DNA from: Sepioteuthis lessoniana | Lineage: Eukaryota > Mollusca > Cephalopoda > Myopsida > Loliginidae | Assembly (NCBI GenBank): GCA_963585895.1 | Contig: OY757947.1 | Location: 36,793,950 to 36,857,949, forward strand | Length of the DNA stretch: 64,000 bases | Direction of reading: 5' to 3' | Shown here: piece by piece, positions 26,901 to 41,825 of the stretch | Layout of the letters: each line of letters starts with the position of its first letter | How positions within the stretch are numbered: position 1 is the first letter of the stretch | Translations under genes and position numbers: made by a program | Notes under the pieces: model-generated | The model's input: only the letters and a program-made list of their open reading frames with translations | The model's database searches: none | What the model was told of the DNA's origin: nothing

Positions 26901-27803
26901 GCGTTGGTATAATCCAAACTTCTTTGGTAAATGTAAATTTCCATTCTGCATCTCTTATTCATCTTCATAGGTACAAATCCACCGCGCGTTGGTATAATCC
27001 AAACTTCTTCGGTAAATGTCAATTTCAATTCTAAATCATTTATTCATCTTCATAGGTACAAATCCACCGCGTGTTGGTATAATCAAAACTTCTTCGGTAA
27101 ATTTAAATTTCCATTCTGCATCTTTTATTCATCTCCCTAGGTACAAATCCACCGCGCGTTGGTATAATCCAAACTTCTTCGGTAAATGTAAATTTCCATT
27201 CTGCATCTCTTATTCATCTTCATAGGTACAAATCCACCGCGCGTTGGTAAAATCAAACTTCTTCGGTAAATGTGAATTTCCATTCTGCATCTTTTATTCA
27301 TCTCCCTAGGTACAAATCCACCGCACGTTGGTATAATCCAAACTTCTTCGGTAAATGTAAATATCCATTCTGCATCTTTTATTCATCTTCATAGGTACAA
27401 ATCCACCGCGCGTTGGTATAATCCAAACTTCTTCGGTAAATGTAAATTTCCATTGCGCATCTATAATTCATCTCCCTACGTAAAAATCCACCGCGCGATG
27501 GTATAATCCAAACTTCTTCGGTAAATGTAAATTTCCATTCTGCATCTCTTATTCATCTTCATAGGTACAAATCCACCGCCCGTTGGTATTTTCCAAACTT
27601 CTTCGGTAAATGTAAATTTCCATTCTGCATCTTTTATTCATCTTCATAGCTACAAATCCACCGCGCGTTGGTATAATCCAAACTTCTTCGGTAAATGTAA
27701 ATTTCCATTGCGCATCTCTTATTCATCTCCCTACGTACAAATCCACCGCGCGTTGGTATAATCCAAACTTCTTCGGTAAATGTAAATTTCCATTCTGCAT
27801 CTC
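23981..27803. repeat. 3823-bp tandem duplication, copy A (45 monomers)
   Basis: Every landmark I compared is found again exactly 3823 bp downstream: GGTACAAAACC (24081/27904), TATAATTCAAAC, AAATAAAAATTTCC, CACACTGCTTCGG, TTGCGAATC, TTCTAAATC, ACAAATACACC, GCATGTCTT (26693/30516), CTATAATTCATC with GTAAAAATCC, and ATAGCTACAAAT. Similarity starts at 23981 and continues past the boundary to 27831. The length equals 45 monomers minus the two one-base deletions it contains. I saw no difference between the copies, which points to a very recent event or an assembly duplication. Confidence 0.92.
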
Positions 27804-30800
27804 TTATTCATCTTCATAGGTACAAATCCACAGCGCGTTGGTATAATCCAAACTTCTTCGGTAAATGTAAATATCCATTCTGCATCTTTTATTCATCTTC
27901 ATAGGTACAAAACCACCGCGCGTTGGTATAATCCAAACTTCTTCGGTAAATGTAAATTTCCATTGCGCATCTCTTATTCATCTCCCTACGTACAAATCCA
28001 CCGCGCGATGGTATAATCCAAACTTCTTCGGTAAATGTAAATTTCCATTCTGCATCTCTTATTCATCTTCATAGGTACAAATCCACCGCCCGTTGGTATT
28101 TTCCAAACTTCTTCGGTAAATGTAAATTTCCATTCTGCATCTTTTATTCATCTTCATAGGTACAAATCCACCGCGCGTTGGTATAATTCAAACTTCTTCG
28201 GTAAATGTAAATTTCAATTCTGCATCTTTTATTCATCTTCATAGGTACAAATCCACCGCGCGTTGGTATAATCTAAACTTCTTTGGTAAATGTAAATTTC
28301 CATTCTGCATCTCTTATTCATCTTCATAGGTACAAATCCACCGTGCGTTGGTATAATCCAAACTTCTCCGGTAAATGTCAATTTCAATTCTGCATCATTT
28401 ATTCATCTCCCTAGGTACAAATCCACCGCGCGTTGGTATAATCCAAAGTTCTTCGGTAAATGTAAATTTCCATTCTGCATCTTTTATTCATCTTCATAGG
28501 TACAAATCCACCGCGCGTTGGTATAATCCAAACTTCTTCGGTAAATAAAAATTTCCATTGCGCATCTCTTATTCATCTCCCTACGTACAAATCCACCGCG
28601 CGTTGGTATAATCCAAACTTCTTCGGTAAATGTAAATTTCCATTCTTCATCTCTTATTCATCTTCATAAGTACAAATCCACCGCGCGTTGGTATAATCCA
28701 CACTTCTTCGGTAAATGTAAATTTCCATTCTGCATCTCTTATTCATTTTCATAGGTACAAATCCACCGCGTGTTGGTATAATCCAAACTTCTTCGGTAAA
28801 TGTAAATTTCCATTCTGCATCTTTCATTCATCTCCCTAGATACAAATCCACCGCGCGTTGGTATAATCCAAACTTCTTCGGTAAATGTAAATTTCCATTC
28901 TGCATCTCTTATTCATCTTCATAGGTACAAATCCACCGCGCATTGGTATAATCAAACTTCTTCGGTAAATGTGAATTTCCATTCTGCATCTTTTATTCAT
29001 CTCCCTAGGTACAAATCCACCGCGCGTTGGTATAATCCCAACTTCTTCGGTAAATGTAAATATCCATTCTGCATCTTTTATTCATCTTCATAGGTACAAA
29101 TCCACAGCGCGTTGGTATAATCCAAACTTCTTCGGTAAATGTAAATATCCATTCTGCATCTTTTATTCATCTTCATAGGTACAAATCCACCGCGCGTTGG
29201 TATAATCCAAACTTCTTCGGTAAATGTAAATTTCCATTGCGCATCTCTTATTCATCTCCCTACGTACAAATCCACCGCGCGATGGTATAATCCAAACTTC
29301 TTCGGTAAATGTAAATTTCCATTCTGCATCTCTTATTCATCTTCATAGGTACAAATCCACCGCCCGTTGGTATTTTCCAAACTTCTTCGGTAAATGTAAA
29401 TTTCCATTCTGCATCTTTTATTCATCTTCATAGGTACAAATCCACTGCGCGTTGGTATAATCCAAACTTCTTCGGTAAATGTAAATTTCCATTCTGCATC
29501 TTTTATTCATCTTCATAGGTACAAATCCACCGCGCGTTGGTATAATCTAAACTTCTTTGGTAAATGTAAATTTTCATTCTGCATCTCTTATTCATCTTCA
29601 TAGGTACAAATCCACCGTGCGTTGGTATAATCCAAACTTCTCCGGTAAATGTCAATTTCAATTCTGCATCATTTTTTCATCTCCCTAGGTACAAATCCAC
29701 CGCGCGTTGGTATAATCCAAAGTTCTTCGGTAAATGTAAATTTCCATTCTGCATCTTTTATTCATCTTCATAGGTACAAATCCACCGCGCGTTGGTATAA
29801 TCCAAACTTCTTCGGTAAATGTAAATTTCCATTGCGCATCTCTTATTCATCTCCCTACGTACAAATCCACCGCGCGTTGGTATAATCCAAACTTCTTCGG
29901 TAAATGTAAATTTCCATTCTTCATCTCTTATTCATCTTCATAAGTACAAATCCACCGCGCGTTGGTATAATCCACACTGCTTCGGTAAATGTAAATTTCC
30001 ATTCTGCATCTCTTATTCATTTTCATAGGTACAAATCCACCGCGTGTTGGTATAATCCAAACTTCTTCGGTAAATGTAAATTTCCATTCTGCATCTTTCA
30101 TTCATCTCCCTAGATACAAATCCACCGCGCGTTGGTATAATCCAAACTTCTTCGGTAAATGTAAATTTCCATTGCGAATCTCTTATTCATCTCCCTAGGT
30201 ACAAATCCACCGCGCATTGGTATAATCAAAACTTCTTCGGTAAATGTAAATTTCCATTCTAAATCTTTTATTCATCTTCATAGGTACAAATCCACCGCGC
30301 GTTGGTATAATCCAAACTTCTTCGGTAAATGTAAATTTCCATTCTGCATCTTTTATTCATCTTCATAGGTACAAATACACCGCGCGTTGGTATAATCCAA
30401 ACTTCTTCGGTAAATGTAAATTTCCATTCTGCATCTTTTATTCATCTTCATAGGTACAAATCCACCACGCGTTGGTATAATCCAAACTTTTTCGGTAAAT
30501 GTAAATTTCCATTCTGCATGTCTTATTCATCTCCCTAGGTACAAATCCACCGCGCGTTGGTATAATCCAAACTTCTTCGGGAAATGTAAATTACCATTCT
30601 GCATCTTTTATTCATCTTCATAGGTACAAATCCACCACACGTTGGTATAATCCAAACTTCTTCGGTAAATGTAAATTTCCATTCTGCATCTTTTATTCAT
30701 CTTCATAGGTACAAATCCACCGCGCGTTGGTATAATCCAAACTTCTTTGGTAAATGTAAATTTCCATTCTGCATCTCTTATTCATCTTCATAGGTACAAA

Positions 30801-31626
30801 TCCACCGCGCGTTGGTATAATCCAAACTTCTTCGGTAAATGTCAATTTCAATTCTAAATCATTTATTCATCTTCATAGGTACAAATCCACCGCGTGTTGG
30901 TATAATCAAAACTTCTTCGGTAAATTTAAATTTCCATTCTGCATCTTTTATTCATCTCCCTAGGTACAAATCCACCGCGCGTTGGTATAATCCAAACTTC
31001 TTCGGTAAATGTAAATTTCCATTCTGCATCTCTTATTCATCTTCATAGGTACAAATCCACCGCGCGTTGGTAAAATCAAACTTCTTCGGTAAATGTGAAT
31101 TTCCATTCTGCATCTTTTATTCATCTCCCTAGGTACAAATCCACCGCACGTTGGTATAATCCAAACTTCTTCGGTAAATGTAAATATCCATTCTGCATCT
31201 TTTATTCATCTTCATAGGTACAAATCCACCGCGCGTTGGTATAATCCAAACTTCTTCGGTAAATGTAAATTTCCATTGCGCATCTATAATTCATCTCCCT
31301 ACGTAAAAATCCACCGCGCGATGGTATAATCCAAACTTCTTCGGTAAATGTAAATTTCCATTCTGCATCTCTTATTCATCTTCATAGGTACAAATCCACC
31401 GCCCGTTGGTATTTTCCAAACTTCTTCGGTAAATGTAAATTTCCATTCTGCATCTTTTATTCATCTTCATAGCTACAAATCCACCGCGCGTTGGTATAAT
31501 CCAAACTTCTTCGGTAAATGTAAATTTCCATTGCGCATCTCTTATTCATCTCCCTACGTACAAATCCACCGCGCGTTGGTATAATCCAAACTTCTTCGGT
31601 AAATGTAAATTTCCATTCTGCATCTC
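27804..31626. repeat. 3823-bp tandem duplication, copy B (45 monomers)
   Basis: Adjacent partner of the copy above. Identity begins at 27804 (the base before it differs, CTCTT versus CTTTT) and runs to 31654, where CCACAGCG becomes CCACCGCG. The copies abut directly with no spacer, as expected for a crossover in register. The breakpoint lies somewhere in the 28 bp shared by both ends. Confidence 0.92.
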
Positions 31627-34600
31627 TTATTCATCTTCATAGGTACAAATCCACCGCGCGTTGGTATAATCCACACTTCTTCGGTAAATGTAAATTTCCA
31701 TTCTACATCTCTTATTCATTTCCGTAGGTACAAATCCACCGCGTGTTGGTATAATCCAAACTTCTTCGGTAAATGTAAATTTCCATTCTAAATCTTTTAT
31801 TCATCTTCATAGGTACAAATCCACCGTGCGTTGGTATAATCCAAACTTCTTCGGTAAATGTAAATTTCCATTCTGCATCTTTTATTCATCTTCATAGGTA
31901 CAAATCCACCGCGCGTTGGTATAATCCAAACTTCTTCGATAAATGTAAATTTCCATTCTGCATCTCTTATTCATCTTCATAGGTACAAATCCACCGCGCG
32001 TTGGTATAATCCAAACTTCTTCGGTAAATGTAAATTTCCATTCTGCATCTCTTATTCATCTTCATAGGTACAAATCCACCGCGCGTTGGTATAATCCAAA
32101 CTTCTTCGGTAAATGTAAATTTCCATTGCGCATCTCTTATTCATATCCCTACGTACAAATCCACCGCGCGTTGGTATAATCCAAACTTCTTCGGTAAATG
32201 TAAATTTCCATTCTGCATCTATTATTCATCTTCATAGGTACAAATCCACCGCGCGTTGGTATAATCCAAACTTCTTTGGTAAATGTAAATTTCCATTCTG
32301 CATCTCTTATTCATCTTCATAGGTACAAATCCACCGCGCGTTGGTATAATCCAAACTTCTTCGGTAAATGTAAATTTCTTTTCTGCATCTTTTATTCATC
32401 TTCATAGGTACAAATCCACCGCGCGTTGGTATAATCCAAACTTCTTCGGTAAATATAAATTTGAATTCTGCATCTTTTATTCATCTCCCTAGGTAAAAAA
32501 TCCACCGCGCGTTGGTATAATCCAAACTTCTTCGGTAAATGTAAATTTCCATTCTGCATCTCTTATTCAACTTCATAGGTACAAATCCACCGGGCGTTGG
32601 TATAATCCAAACTTCTTCGGTAAATGTAAATTTCCATTGCGCATCTCTTATTCATATCCCTACGTACAAATCCACCGCGCGTTGGTATAATCCAAACTTC
32701 TTCGGTAAATGTAAATTTCCATCCTGCATCTTTTATTCATTTTCATAGGTACAAATCCACCGCGCGTTGGTATAATCCAAACTTCTTCGGTAAATGTAAA
32801 TTTCCATTCTGCATCTTTTATTCATCTTCATAGGTACAAATCCACCACGTGTTGGTATAATCCAAACTTTTTCGGTAAATGTAAATTTCCATTCTGCATG
32901 TCTTATTCATCTCCCTAGGTACAAATCCACCGCGCGTTGGTATAATCCAAACTTCTTCGGGAAATGTAAATTACCATTCTGCATCTTTTATTCATCTTCA
33001 TAGCTACAAATCCACCGCGCGTTGGTATAATCCAAACTTCTTCGGTAAATGTAAATTTCCATTATGCATCTTTTATTCATCTTCATAGGTACAAATCCAC
33101 CGCGCGTTGGTATAATCCAAACTTCTTCGGTAAATGTAAATTTCCATTCTGCATCTTTTATTCATCTTCATAGGTACAAATCCACCACGCGTTGGTATAA
33201 TCCAAACTTTTTCGGTAAGTGTAAATTTCCATTCTGCATGTCTTATTCATCTCCCTAGGTACAAATCCACCGCGCGTTGGTATAATCCAAACTTCTTCGG
33301 GAAATGTAAATTACCATTCTGCATCTTTTATTCATCTTCATAGGTACAAATCCACCACGCGTTGGTATAATCCAAACTTCTTCGGTAAATGTAAATTTCA
33401 ATTCTGCATCTTTTATTCATCTTCATAGGTACAAATCCACCGCGCGTTGGTATAATCCAAACTACTTTGGTAAAAGTAAATTTCCATTCTGCATCTCTTA
33501 TTCATCTTCATAGGTACAAATCCACCGCGCGTTGGTATAATCCAAACTTCTTCGGTAAATGTCAATTTCAATTCTGCATCATTTATTCATCTTCATAGGT
33601 ACAAATCCACCGCGTGTTGGTATAATCCAAACTTCTTCGGTAAATTTAAATTTCCATTCTGCATCTTTTATTCATCTCCCTAGGTACAAATCCACCGCGC
33701 GTTGGTATAATCCAAACTTCTTCGGTAAATGAAAATTTCCATTCTGCATCTCTTATTCATCTTCATAGGTACAAATCCACCGCACGTTGGTATAATCAAA
33801 CTTCTTCGGTAAATGTGAATTTCCATTCTGCATCTTTTATTCATCTCCCTAGGTAAAAATCCACCGCGCGTTGGTATAATCCCAACTTCTTCGGTAAATG
33901 TAAATTTCCATTCTGCATCTTTTATTCATCTTCATAGGTACAAATCCACCGCGCGTTGGTATAATCCAAACTTCTTCGGTAAATGTAAATATCCATTTTG
34001 CATCTTTTATTCATCTTCATAGGTACAAATCCACCGCGCGTTGGTATAATCCAAACTTCTTCGGTAAATGTAAATTTCCATTGCGCATCTCTTATTCATC
34101 TCCCTACGTAAAAATCCACCGCGCGATGGTATAATCCAAACTTCTTCGGTAAATGTAAATTTCCATTCTGCATCTCTTATTCATCTTCATAGGTACAAAT
34201 CCACCGTCCGTTGGTATTTTCCAAACTTCTTCGGTAAATGTAAATTTCCATTCTGCATCTTTTATTCATTTTCATAGGTACAAATCCACCGCGTGTTGGT
34301 ATAATCCAAACTTCTTCGGTAAATGTAAATTTCCATTTTGCATCTTTCATTCATCTCCCTAGGTACAAATCCACCGCGCGTTGGTATAATCCAAACTTCT
34401 TCGGTAAATGTAAATTTCCATTGCGCATCTCTTATTCATCTCCCTAGGTACAAATCCACCGCGCATTGGTATAATCGAAACTTCTTCGGTAAATGTAAAT
34501 TTCCATTCTAAATCTTTTATTCATCTTCATAGGTACAAATCCACCGCGCGTTGGTATAATCCAAACTTCTTTGGTAAATGTAAATTTCCATTCTGCATCT

Positions 34601-37600
34601 CTTATTCATCTTCATAGGTACAAATCTACCGCGCGTTGGTATAATCCAAACTTCTTCGGTAAATGTAAATTTCCATTCTGCATCTTTTATTCATCTTCAT
34701 AGGTACAAATCCACCGCGCGTTGGTATAATCCAAACTTCTTCGATAAATGTAAATTTCCATTCTGCATCTTTTATTCATCTCAATAGGTACAAATCCACC
34801 GCGCGTTGGTATAATCCAAACTTCTTCGGTAAATGTAAATTTCCATTCTGCATCTCTTATTCATCTTCATAAGTACAAATCCACCGCGCGTTGGTATAAT
34901 CCAAACTTCTTCGGTAAATGTAAATTTCCATTGCGCATCTCTTATTCATATCCCTACGTACAAATCCACCGCGCGTTGGTATAATCCAAACTTCTTCGTT
35001 AAAAGTAAATTTCCATTCTGCATCTTTTATTCATCTTCATAGGTACAAATCCACCATGCGTTGGTATAATCCAAACTTCTTTGGTAAATGTAAATTTCCA
35101 TTCTGCATCTCTTATTCATCTTCATAGGTACAAATCCACCGCGCGTTGGTATAATCCAAACTTCTTCGGTAAATGTAAATTTCCATTCTGCATCTTTTAT
35201 TCATCTTCATAGGTACAAATCCACCGCGCGTTGGTATAATCCAAACTTCTTCGGTAAATGTAAATTTTCATTCTGCATCTTTTATTCATCTCCCTAGGTA
35301 AAAAATCCACCGCGCGTTGGTATAATCCAAACTTCTTCGGTAAATGTAAATTTCCATTCTGCATCTCTTATTCAACTTCATAGGTACAAATCCACCGCGC
35401 GTTGGTATAATCCAAACTTCTTCGGTAAATGTAAATTTCCATTGCGCATCTCTTATTCATATCCCTACGTACAAATCCACCGCGCGTTGGTATAATCCAA
35501 ACTTCTTCGGTAAATGTAAATTTCCATTCTGCATCTTTTATTCATTTCCCTAGGTACAAATCCACCGCGCGTTGGTATAATCCAAACTTCTTCGGTAAAT
35601 GTAAATTTCCATTCTGCATCTTTTATTCATCTTCATAGGTACAAATCCACCACGCGTTGGTATAATCCAAACTTTTTCAGTAAATGTAAATTTCCATTCT
35701 GCATGTCTTATTCATCTCCCTAGGTACAAATCCACCGCGCGTTGATATAATCCAAACTTCTTCGGGAAATGTAAATTACCATTCTGCATCTTTTATTCAT
35801 CTTCATAGGTACAAATCCACCGCGCGTTGGTATAATCCAAACTTCTTCGGTAAATGTAAATTTCCATTCTGCATCTTTTATTCATCTTCATAGGTACAAA
35901 TCCACCGCGCGTTGGTATAATCCAAACTTCTTCGGTAAATGTAAATTTCCATTCTGCATCTTTTATTCATCTTCATAGGTACAAATCCACAGCGCGTTGG
36001 TATAATCCAAACTTCTTCGGTAAATGTAAATTTCCATTCTGCATCTTTTATTCATCTTCATAGGTACAAATCCACCGCGCGTTGGTATAATCCAAACTTC
36101 TTTGGTAAATGTAAATTTCCATTCTGCATCTCTTATTCATCTTCATAGGTACAAATCCATCGCGCGTTGGTATAATCCAAACTTCTTCGGTAAATGTAAA
36201 TTTCCATTCTGCATCTTTTATTCATCTTCATAGGTACAAATCCACCACGCGTTGGTATAATCCAAACTTTTTCGGTAAATGTAAATTTCCATTCTGCATG
36301 TCTTATTCATCTCCCTAGGTACAAATCCACTGCGCGTTGGTATAATCCAAACTTCTTCGGGAAATGTAAATTACCATTCTGCATCTTTTATTCATCTTCA
36401 TAGGTAAAAATCCACCGCGCGTTTGTATAATCCAAGCTTCTTCGGTAAATGTAAATTTCCATTCTGCATCTTTTATTCATCTTCATAGGTACAAATCCAC
36501 CGCGCGTTGGTATAATCCAAACTTCTTTGGTAAATGTAAATTTCCATTCTGCATCTCTTATTCATCTTCATAGGTACAAATCCACCGCGCATTGGTATAA
36601 TCCAAACTTCTTCGGTAAATGTCAATTTCAATTCTGCATCTCTTATTCATCTTCATAGGTACAAATCCACCGCGCGTTGGTATAATCAAACTTCTACGGT
36701 AAATGTGAATTTCCATTCTGCATCTTTTATTCATCTCCCTAGGTACAAATCCACCGCGCGTTGGTATAATCCCAACTTCTTCGGTAAATGTAAATTTCCA
36801 TTCAGCATCTTTTATTCATCTTCATAGGTACAAATCCACCGCGCGTTGGTATAATCCAAACTTCTTCGGTAAATGTAAATATCCATTCTGCATCTTTTAT
36901 TCATCTTCATAGGTACAAATCCACCGCGCGTTGGTATAATCCAAACTTCTTCGGTAAATGTAAATTTCCATTGCGCATCTCTTATTCATCTCCCTACGTA
37001 CAAATCCACCGCGCGATGGTATAATCCAAACTTCTTCGGTAAATGTAAATTTCCATTCTGCATCTCTTATTCATCTTCATAGGTACAAATCCACCGCCCG
37101 TTGGTATTTTCCAAACTTCTTCGGTAAATGTAAATTTCCATTCTGCATCTTTTTTTTCATCTTCATAGCTACAAATCCACCGCGTGTTGGTATAATCCAA
37201 ACTTCTTCGGTAAATGTAAATTTCCATTGCGCATCTCTTATTCATATCCCTACGTACAAATCCACCCCGCGTTGGTATAATCCAAACTTCTTCGGTAAAT
37301 GTAAATTTCCATTCTGCATCTTTTATTCATCTTCATAGGTACAAATCCACCGCGCGTTGGTATAATCCAAACTTCTTCTGTAAATGTAAATTTCCATTCT
37401 GCATCTTTTATTCATCTCCCTAGGTAAAAAATCCACCGCGCGTTGGTATAATCCAAACTTCTTCGGTAAATGTAAATTTCCATTCTGCATCTCTTATTCA
37501 ACTTCATAGGTACAAATCCACCGCGCGTTGGTATAATCCAAACTTCTTCGGTAAATGTAAATTTCCATTCTGCATCTTTTATTCATCTTCATAGGTACAA

Positions 37601-39919
37601 ATCCACCGCGCGTTGGTATAATCCAAACTTCTTCGGTAAATGTAAATTTCCATTCTGCATCTCTTATTCAACTTCATAGGTACAAATCCACCGCGCGTTG
37701 GTATAATCCAAACTTCTTCGGTAATTGTAAATTTCCATTGCGCATCTCTTATTCATATCCCTACGTACAAATTCACCGCGCGTTGGTATAATCCAAACTT
37801 CTTCGGTAAATGTAAATTTCCATTCTGCATCTTTTATTCATTTCCCTAGGTACAAATCCACCGCGCGTTGGTATAATCCAAACTTCTTCGGTAAATGTAA
37901 ATTTCCATTCTGCATCTTTTATTCATCTTCATAGGTACAAATCCACCACGCGTTGGTATAATCCAAACTTTTTCGGTAAATGTAAATTTCCATTCTGCAT
38001 GTCTTATTCATCTCCCTAGGTACAAATCCACCGCGCGTTGGTATAATCCAAACTTCTTCGGGAAATGTAAATTACCATTCTGCATCTTTTATTCATCTTC
38101 ATAGGTACAAATCCACAGCGCGTTGGTATAATCCAAACTTCTTCGGTAAATGTAAATTTCCATTCTGCATCTTTTATTCATCTTCATAGGTACAAATCCA
38201 CCGCGCGTTGGTATAATCCAAACTTCTTCGGTAAATGTAAATTTCCATTCTGCATCTTTTATTCATCTTCATAGGTACAAATCCACAGCGCGTTGGTATA
38301 ATCCAAACTTCTTCGGTAAATGTAAATTTCCATTCTGCATCTTTTATTCATCTTCATAGGTACAAATCCACTGCGCGTTGGTATAATCCAAACTTCTTCG
38401 GTAAATGTAAATTTCCATTCTTTATCTTTTATTCATCTCCCTAGGTACAAATCCACCGCGCGTTGGTATAATCCAAACTTCTTCGGTAAATGTAAATTTC
38501 TATTCTGCATCTCTTATTCATCTTCATGGGTACAAATCCACCGCGCGTTGGTATAATCAAACTTCTTCGGTAAATGTAAATTTCCATTCTGCATCTTTTA
38601 TTCATCTTCATAGGTACAAATCCACCGCGCGTTGGTATAATCCAAACTTCTTCGGTAAATGTAAATATCCATTCTGCATCTTTTATTCATCTTCATAGGT
38701 ACAAATCCACCGCGCGTTGGTATAATCCAAACTTCTTCGGTAAATGTAAATTTCCATTGCGCATCTCTTATTCATCTCTCTACGTACAAATCCACCGCGC
38801 GATGGTATAATCCAAACTTCTTCGGTAAATGTAAATTTCCATTCTGCATCTCTTGTTTCATCTTCTTAGGTACAAATCCACCGCCCGTTGGTATTTTCCA
38901 AACTTCTTCGGTAAATGTAAATTTCCATTCTGCATCTTTTATTCATCTTCATAGCTACAAATCCACCGCTCGTTGGTATAATCCAAACTTCTTCGGTAAA
39001 TGTAAATTTCCATTGCGCATCTCTTATTCATCTCCCTACGTACAAATCCACCGCGCGTTGGTATAATCCAAACTTCTTCGGTAAATGTAAATTTCCATTC
39101 TGCATCTCTTATTCATCTTCATAAGTACAAATCCACCGCGCGTTGGTATAATCCACACTTCTTCGGTAAATGTAAATTTCCATTCTGCATCTCTTATTCA
39201 TTTTCATAGGTACAAATCCACCGCGTGTTGGTATAATCCAAACTTCTTCGGTAAATGTAAATTTCCATTGCGCATCTCTTATTCATATCCCTACGTACAA
39301 ATCCACCGCGCGTTGGTATAATCCAAACTTCTTAGGTAAATGTAAATTTCAATTCTGCATCTCTTATTCATCTTCATAGGTACAAATCCACCGCGCGTTG
39401 GTATAATCCAAACTTTTCGGGAAATGTAAATTACCATTCTGCATCTTTTATTCATCTTCATAGGTACAAATCCACAGCGCGTTGATATAATCCAAACTTC
39501 TTCGGTAAATGTAAATTTCAATTCTGCATCTATTATTCATCTTCATAGGTACAAATCCACCGCGCGTTGGTATAATCCAAACTTCTTCGGTAAATGTAAA
39601 TTTCAATTCTGTATCTTTTATTCATCTTCATAGGTACAAATCCACTGCGCGTTGGTATAATCCAAACTTCTTCGGTAAATGTAAATTTCCATTCTTTATC
39701 TTTTATTCATCTCCCTAGGTACAAATCCACCGCGCGTTGGTATAATCCAAACTTCTTCGGTAAATGTAAATTTCCATTCTGCATCTCTTATTCATCTTCA
39801 TGGGTACAAATCCACCGCGCGTTGGTATAATCAAACTTCTTCGGTAAATGTGAATTTCCATTCTGCATCTTTTATTCATCTCCCTAGGTACAAATCCACC
39901 GCGCGTTGGTATAATCCCA

Positions 39920-40720
39920 ACTTCTTCGGTAAATGTAAATTTCCATTCTGCATCTTTTATTCATCTTCATAGGTACAAATCCACCGCGCGTTGGTATAAT
40001 CCAAACTTCTTCGGTAAATGTAAATATCCATTCTGCATCTTTTATTCATCTTCATAGGTACAAATCCACCGCGCGTTGGGATAATCCAAACTTCTTCGGT
40101 AAATGTAAATTTCCATTCTGCATCTTTTATTCATTTCCCTAGGTACAAATCCACCGCGCGTTGGTATAATCCAAACTTCTTCGGTAAATGTAAATATCCA
40201 TTCTGCATCTTTTATTCATCTTCATAGGTACAAATCCACCACGCGTTGGTATAATCCAAACTTTTTCGGTAAATGTAAATTTCCATTCTGCATGTCTTAT
40301 TCATCTCCCTAGGTACAAATCCACCGCGCGTTGGTATAATCCAAACTTTTCGGGAAATGTAAATTACCATTCTGCATCTTTTATTCATCTTCATAGGTAC
40401 AAATCCACAGCGCGTTGATATAATCCAAACTTCTTCGGTAAATGTAAATTTCCATTCTGCATCTATTATTCATCTTCATAGGTACAAATCCACCGCGCGT
40501 TGGTATAATCCAAACTTCTTCGGTAAATGTAAATTTCAATTCTGCATCTTTTATTCATCTTCATAGGTACAAATCCACTGCGCGTTGGTATAATCCAAAC
40601 TTCTTCGGTAAATGTAAATTTCCATTCTTTATCTTTTATTCATCTCCCTAGGTACAAATCCACCGCGCGTTGGTATAATCCAAACTTCTTCGGTAAATGT
40701 AAATTTCCATTCTGCATCTT
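39920..40720. repeat. 1105-bp-shift duplication, copy A (13 monomers)
   Basis: Matches 41025-41825 at 1105 bp (13 x 85): CATTTCCCTAGG (40131/41236), GCATGTCTT (40290/41395), the one-base-short AACTTTTCGGG (40344/41449), GTTGATATAAT, CATCTATTATTC and CTTTATCTTTT. Differences seen are TTGGGATAAT here versus TTGGTATAAT, and CATAGGTAC here versus CATATGTAC. The copy ends where CTTTTATTCATATCCC differs from CTCTTATTCATCTTC. Confidence 0.85.
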
Positions 40721-41024
40721 TTATTCATATCCCTACGTACAAATCCACCGCGCGTTGGTATAATCCAAACTTCTTAGGTAAATGTAAATTTCCATTCTGC
40801 ATCTTTCATTCATCTTCATAGGTACAAATCCATAGCGCGTTGGTATAATCCAAACTTCTTTGGTAAATATAAATTTCCATTCTGCATCTCTTATTCATCT
40901 TCATAGGTACAAATCCACCGCGCGTTGGTATAATCCAAACTTCTTCGGTAAATGTAAATTTCCATTCTGTATCTTTTATTCATCTCCCTAGGTAAAAAAT
41001 CCACCGCGCGTTGGTATAATCCAA

Positions 41025-41825
41025 ACTTCTTCGGTAAATGTAAATTTCCATTCTGCATCTTTTATTCATCTTCATAGGTACAAATCCACCGCGCGTTGGT
41101 ATAATCCAAACTTCTTCGGTAAATGTAAATATCCATTCTGCATCTTTTATTCATCTTCATAGGTACAAATCCACCGCGCGTTGGTATAATCCAAACTTCT
41201 TCGGTAAATGTAAATATCCATTCTGCATCTTTTATTCATTTCCCTAGGTACAAATCCACCGCGCGTTGGTATAATCCAAACTTCTTCGGTAAATGTAAAT
41301 ATCCATTCTGCATCTTTTATTCATCTTCATATGTACAAATCCACCACGCGTTGGTATAATCCAAACTTTTTCGGTAAATGTAAATTTCCATTCTGCATGT
41401 CTTATTCATCTCCCTAGGTACAAATCCACCGCGCGTTGGTATAATCCAAACTTTTCGGGAAATGTAAATTACCATTCTGCATCTTTTATTCATCTTCATA
41501 GGTACAAATCCACAGCGCGTTGATATAATCCAAACTTCTTCGGTAAATGTAAATTTCCATTCTGCATCTATTATTCATCTTCATAGGTACAAATCCACCG
41601 CGCGTTGGTATAATCCAAACTTCTTCGGTAAATGTAAATTTCAATTCTGCATCTTTTATTCATCTTCATAGGTACAAATCCACTGCGCGTTGGTATAATC
41701 CAAACTTCTTCGGTAAATGTAAATTTCCATTCTTTATCTTTTATTCATCTCCCTAGGTACAAATCCACCGCGCGTTGGTATAATCCAAACTTCTTCGGTA
41801 AATGTAAATTTCCATTCTGCATCTC
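41025..41825. repeat. 1105-bp-shift duplication, copy B (13 monomers)
   Basis: Second member of the pair. It is followed by CTTCATGGG and TATAATCAAAC monomers that match the sequence after 39790, so the two duplications at shifts of about 1105 and 2038 bp are interlaced. This suggests repeated exchanges in the same few kilobases. Confidence 0.83.

Larger units (their letters stand above)
20101..32000. repeat. Domain D3: 15-monomer units and large tandem duplication
   Basis: A marker monomer pair (TATAATCAAAC with one base lost, ATGTGAATTTCC, then ATCCCAAC in most copies) first appears at 20812 and recurs at 22086, 23870, 25144, 27268, 28967 and 31091. The first (20812) lacks the deletion. 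Shared companions are ATATCCATTC, CCACAGCGCG, GCGCGATGG, GCCCGTTGG with GGTATTTTCC, ATCTAAAC, CCGTGCGTTGG, CTTCTCCGG and GTCAATTTCAATTC. Spacing is 15, 21, 15, 25, 20 and 25 monomers. Confidence 0.85.

Noticed and set aside
37145..37160. T-run (CTTTTTTTTCATC) as a terminator
   Set aside because: It is a one-base expansion plus a substitution of the usual CTTTTATTCATC, with no hairpin or transcript context.
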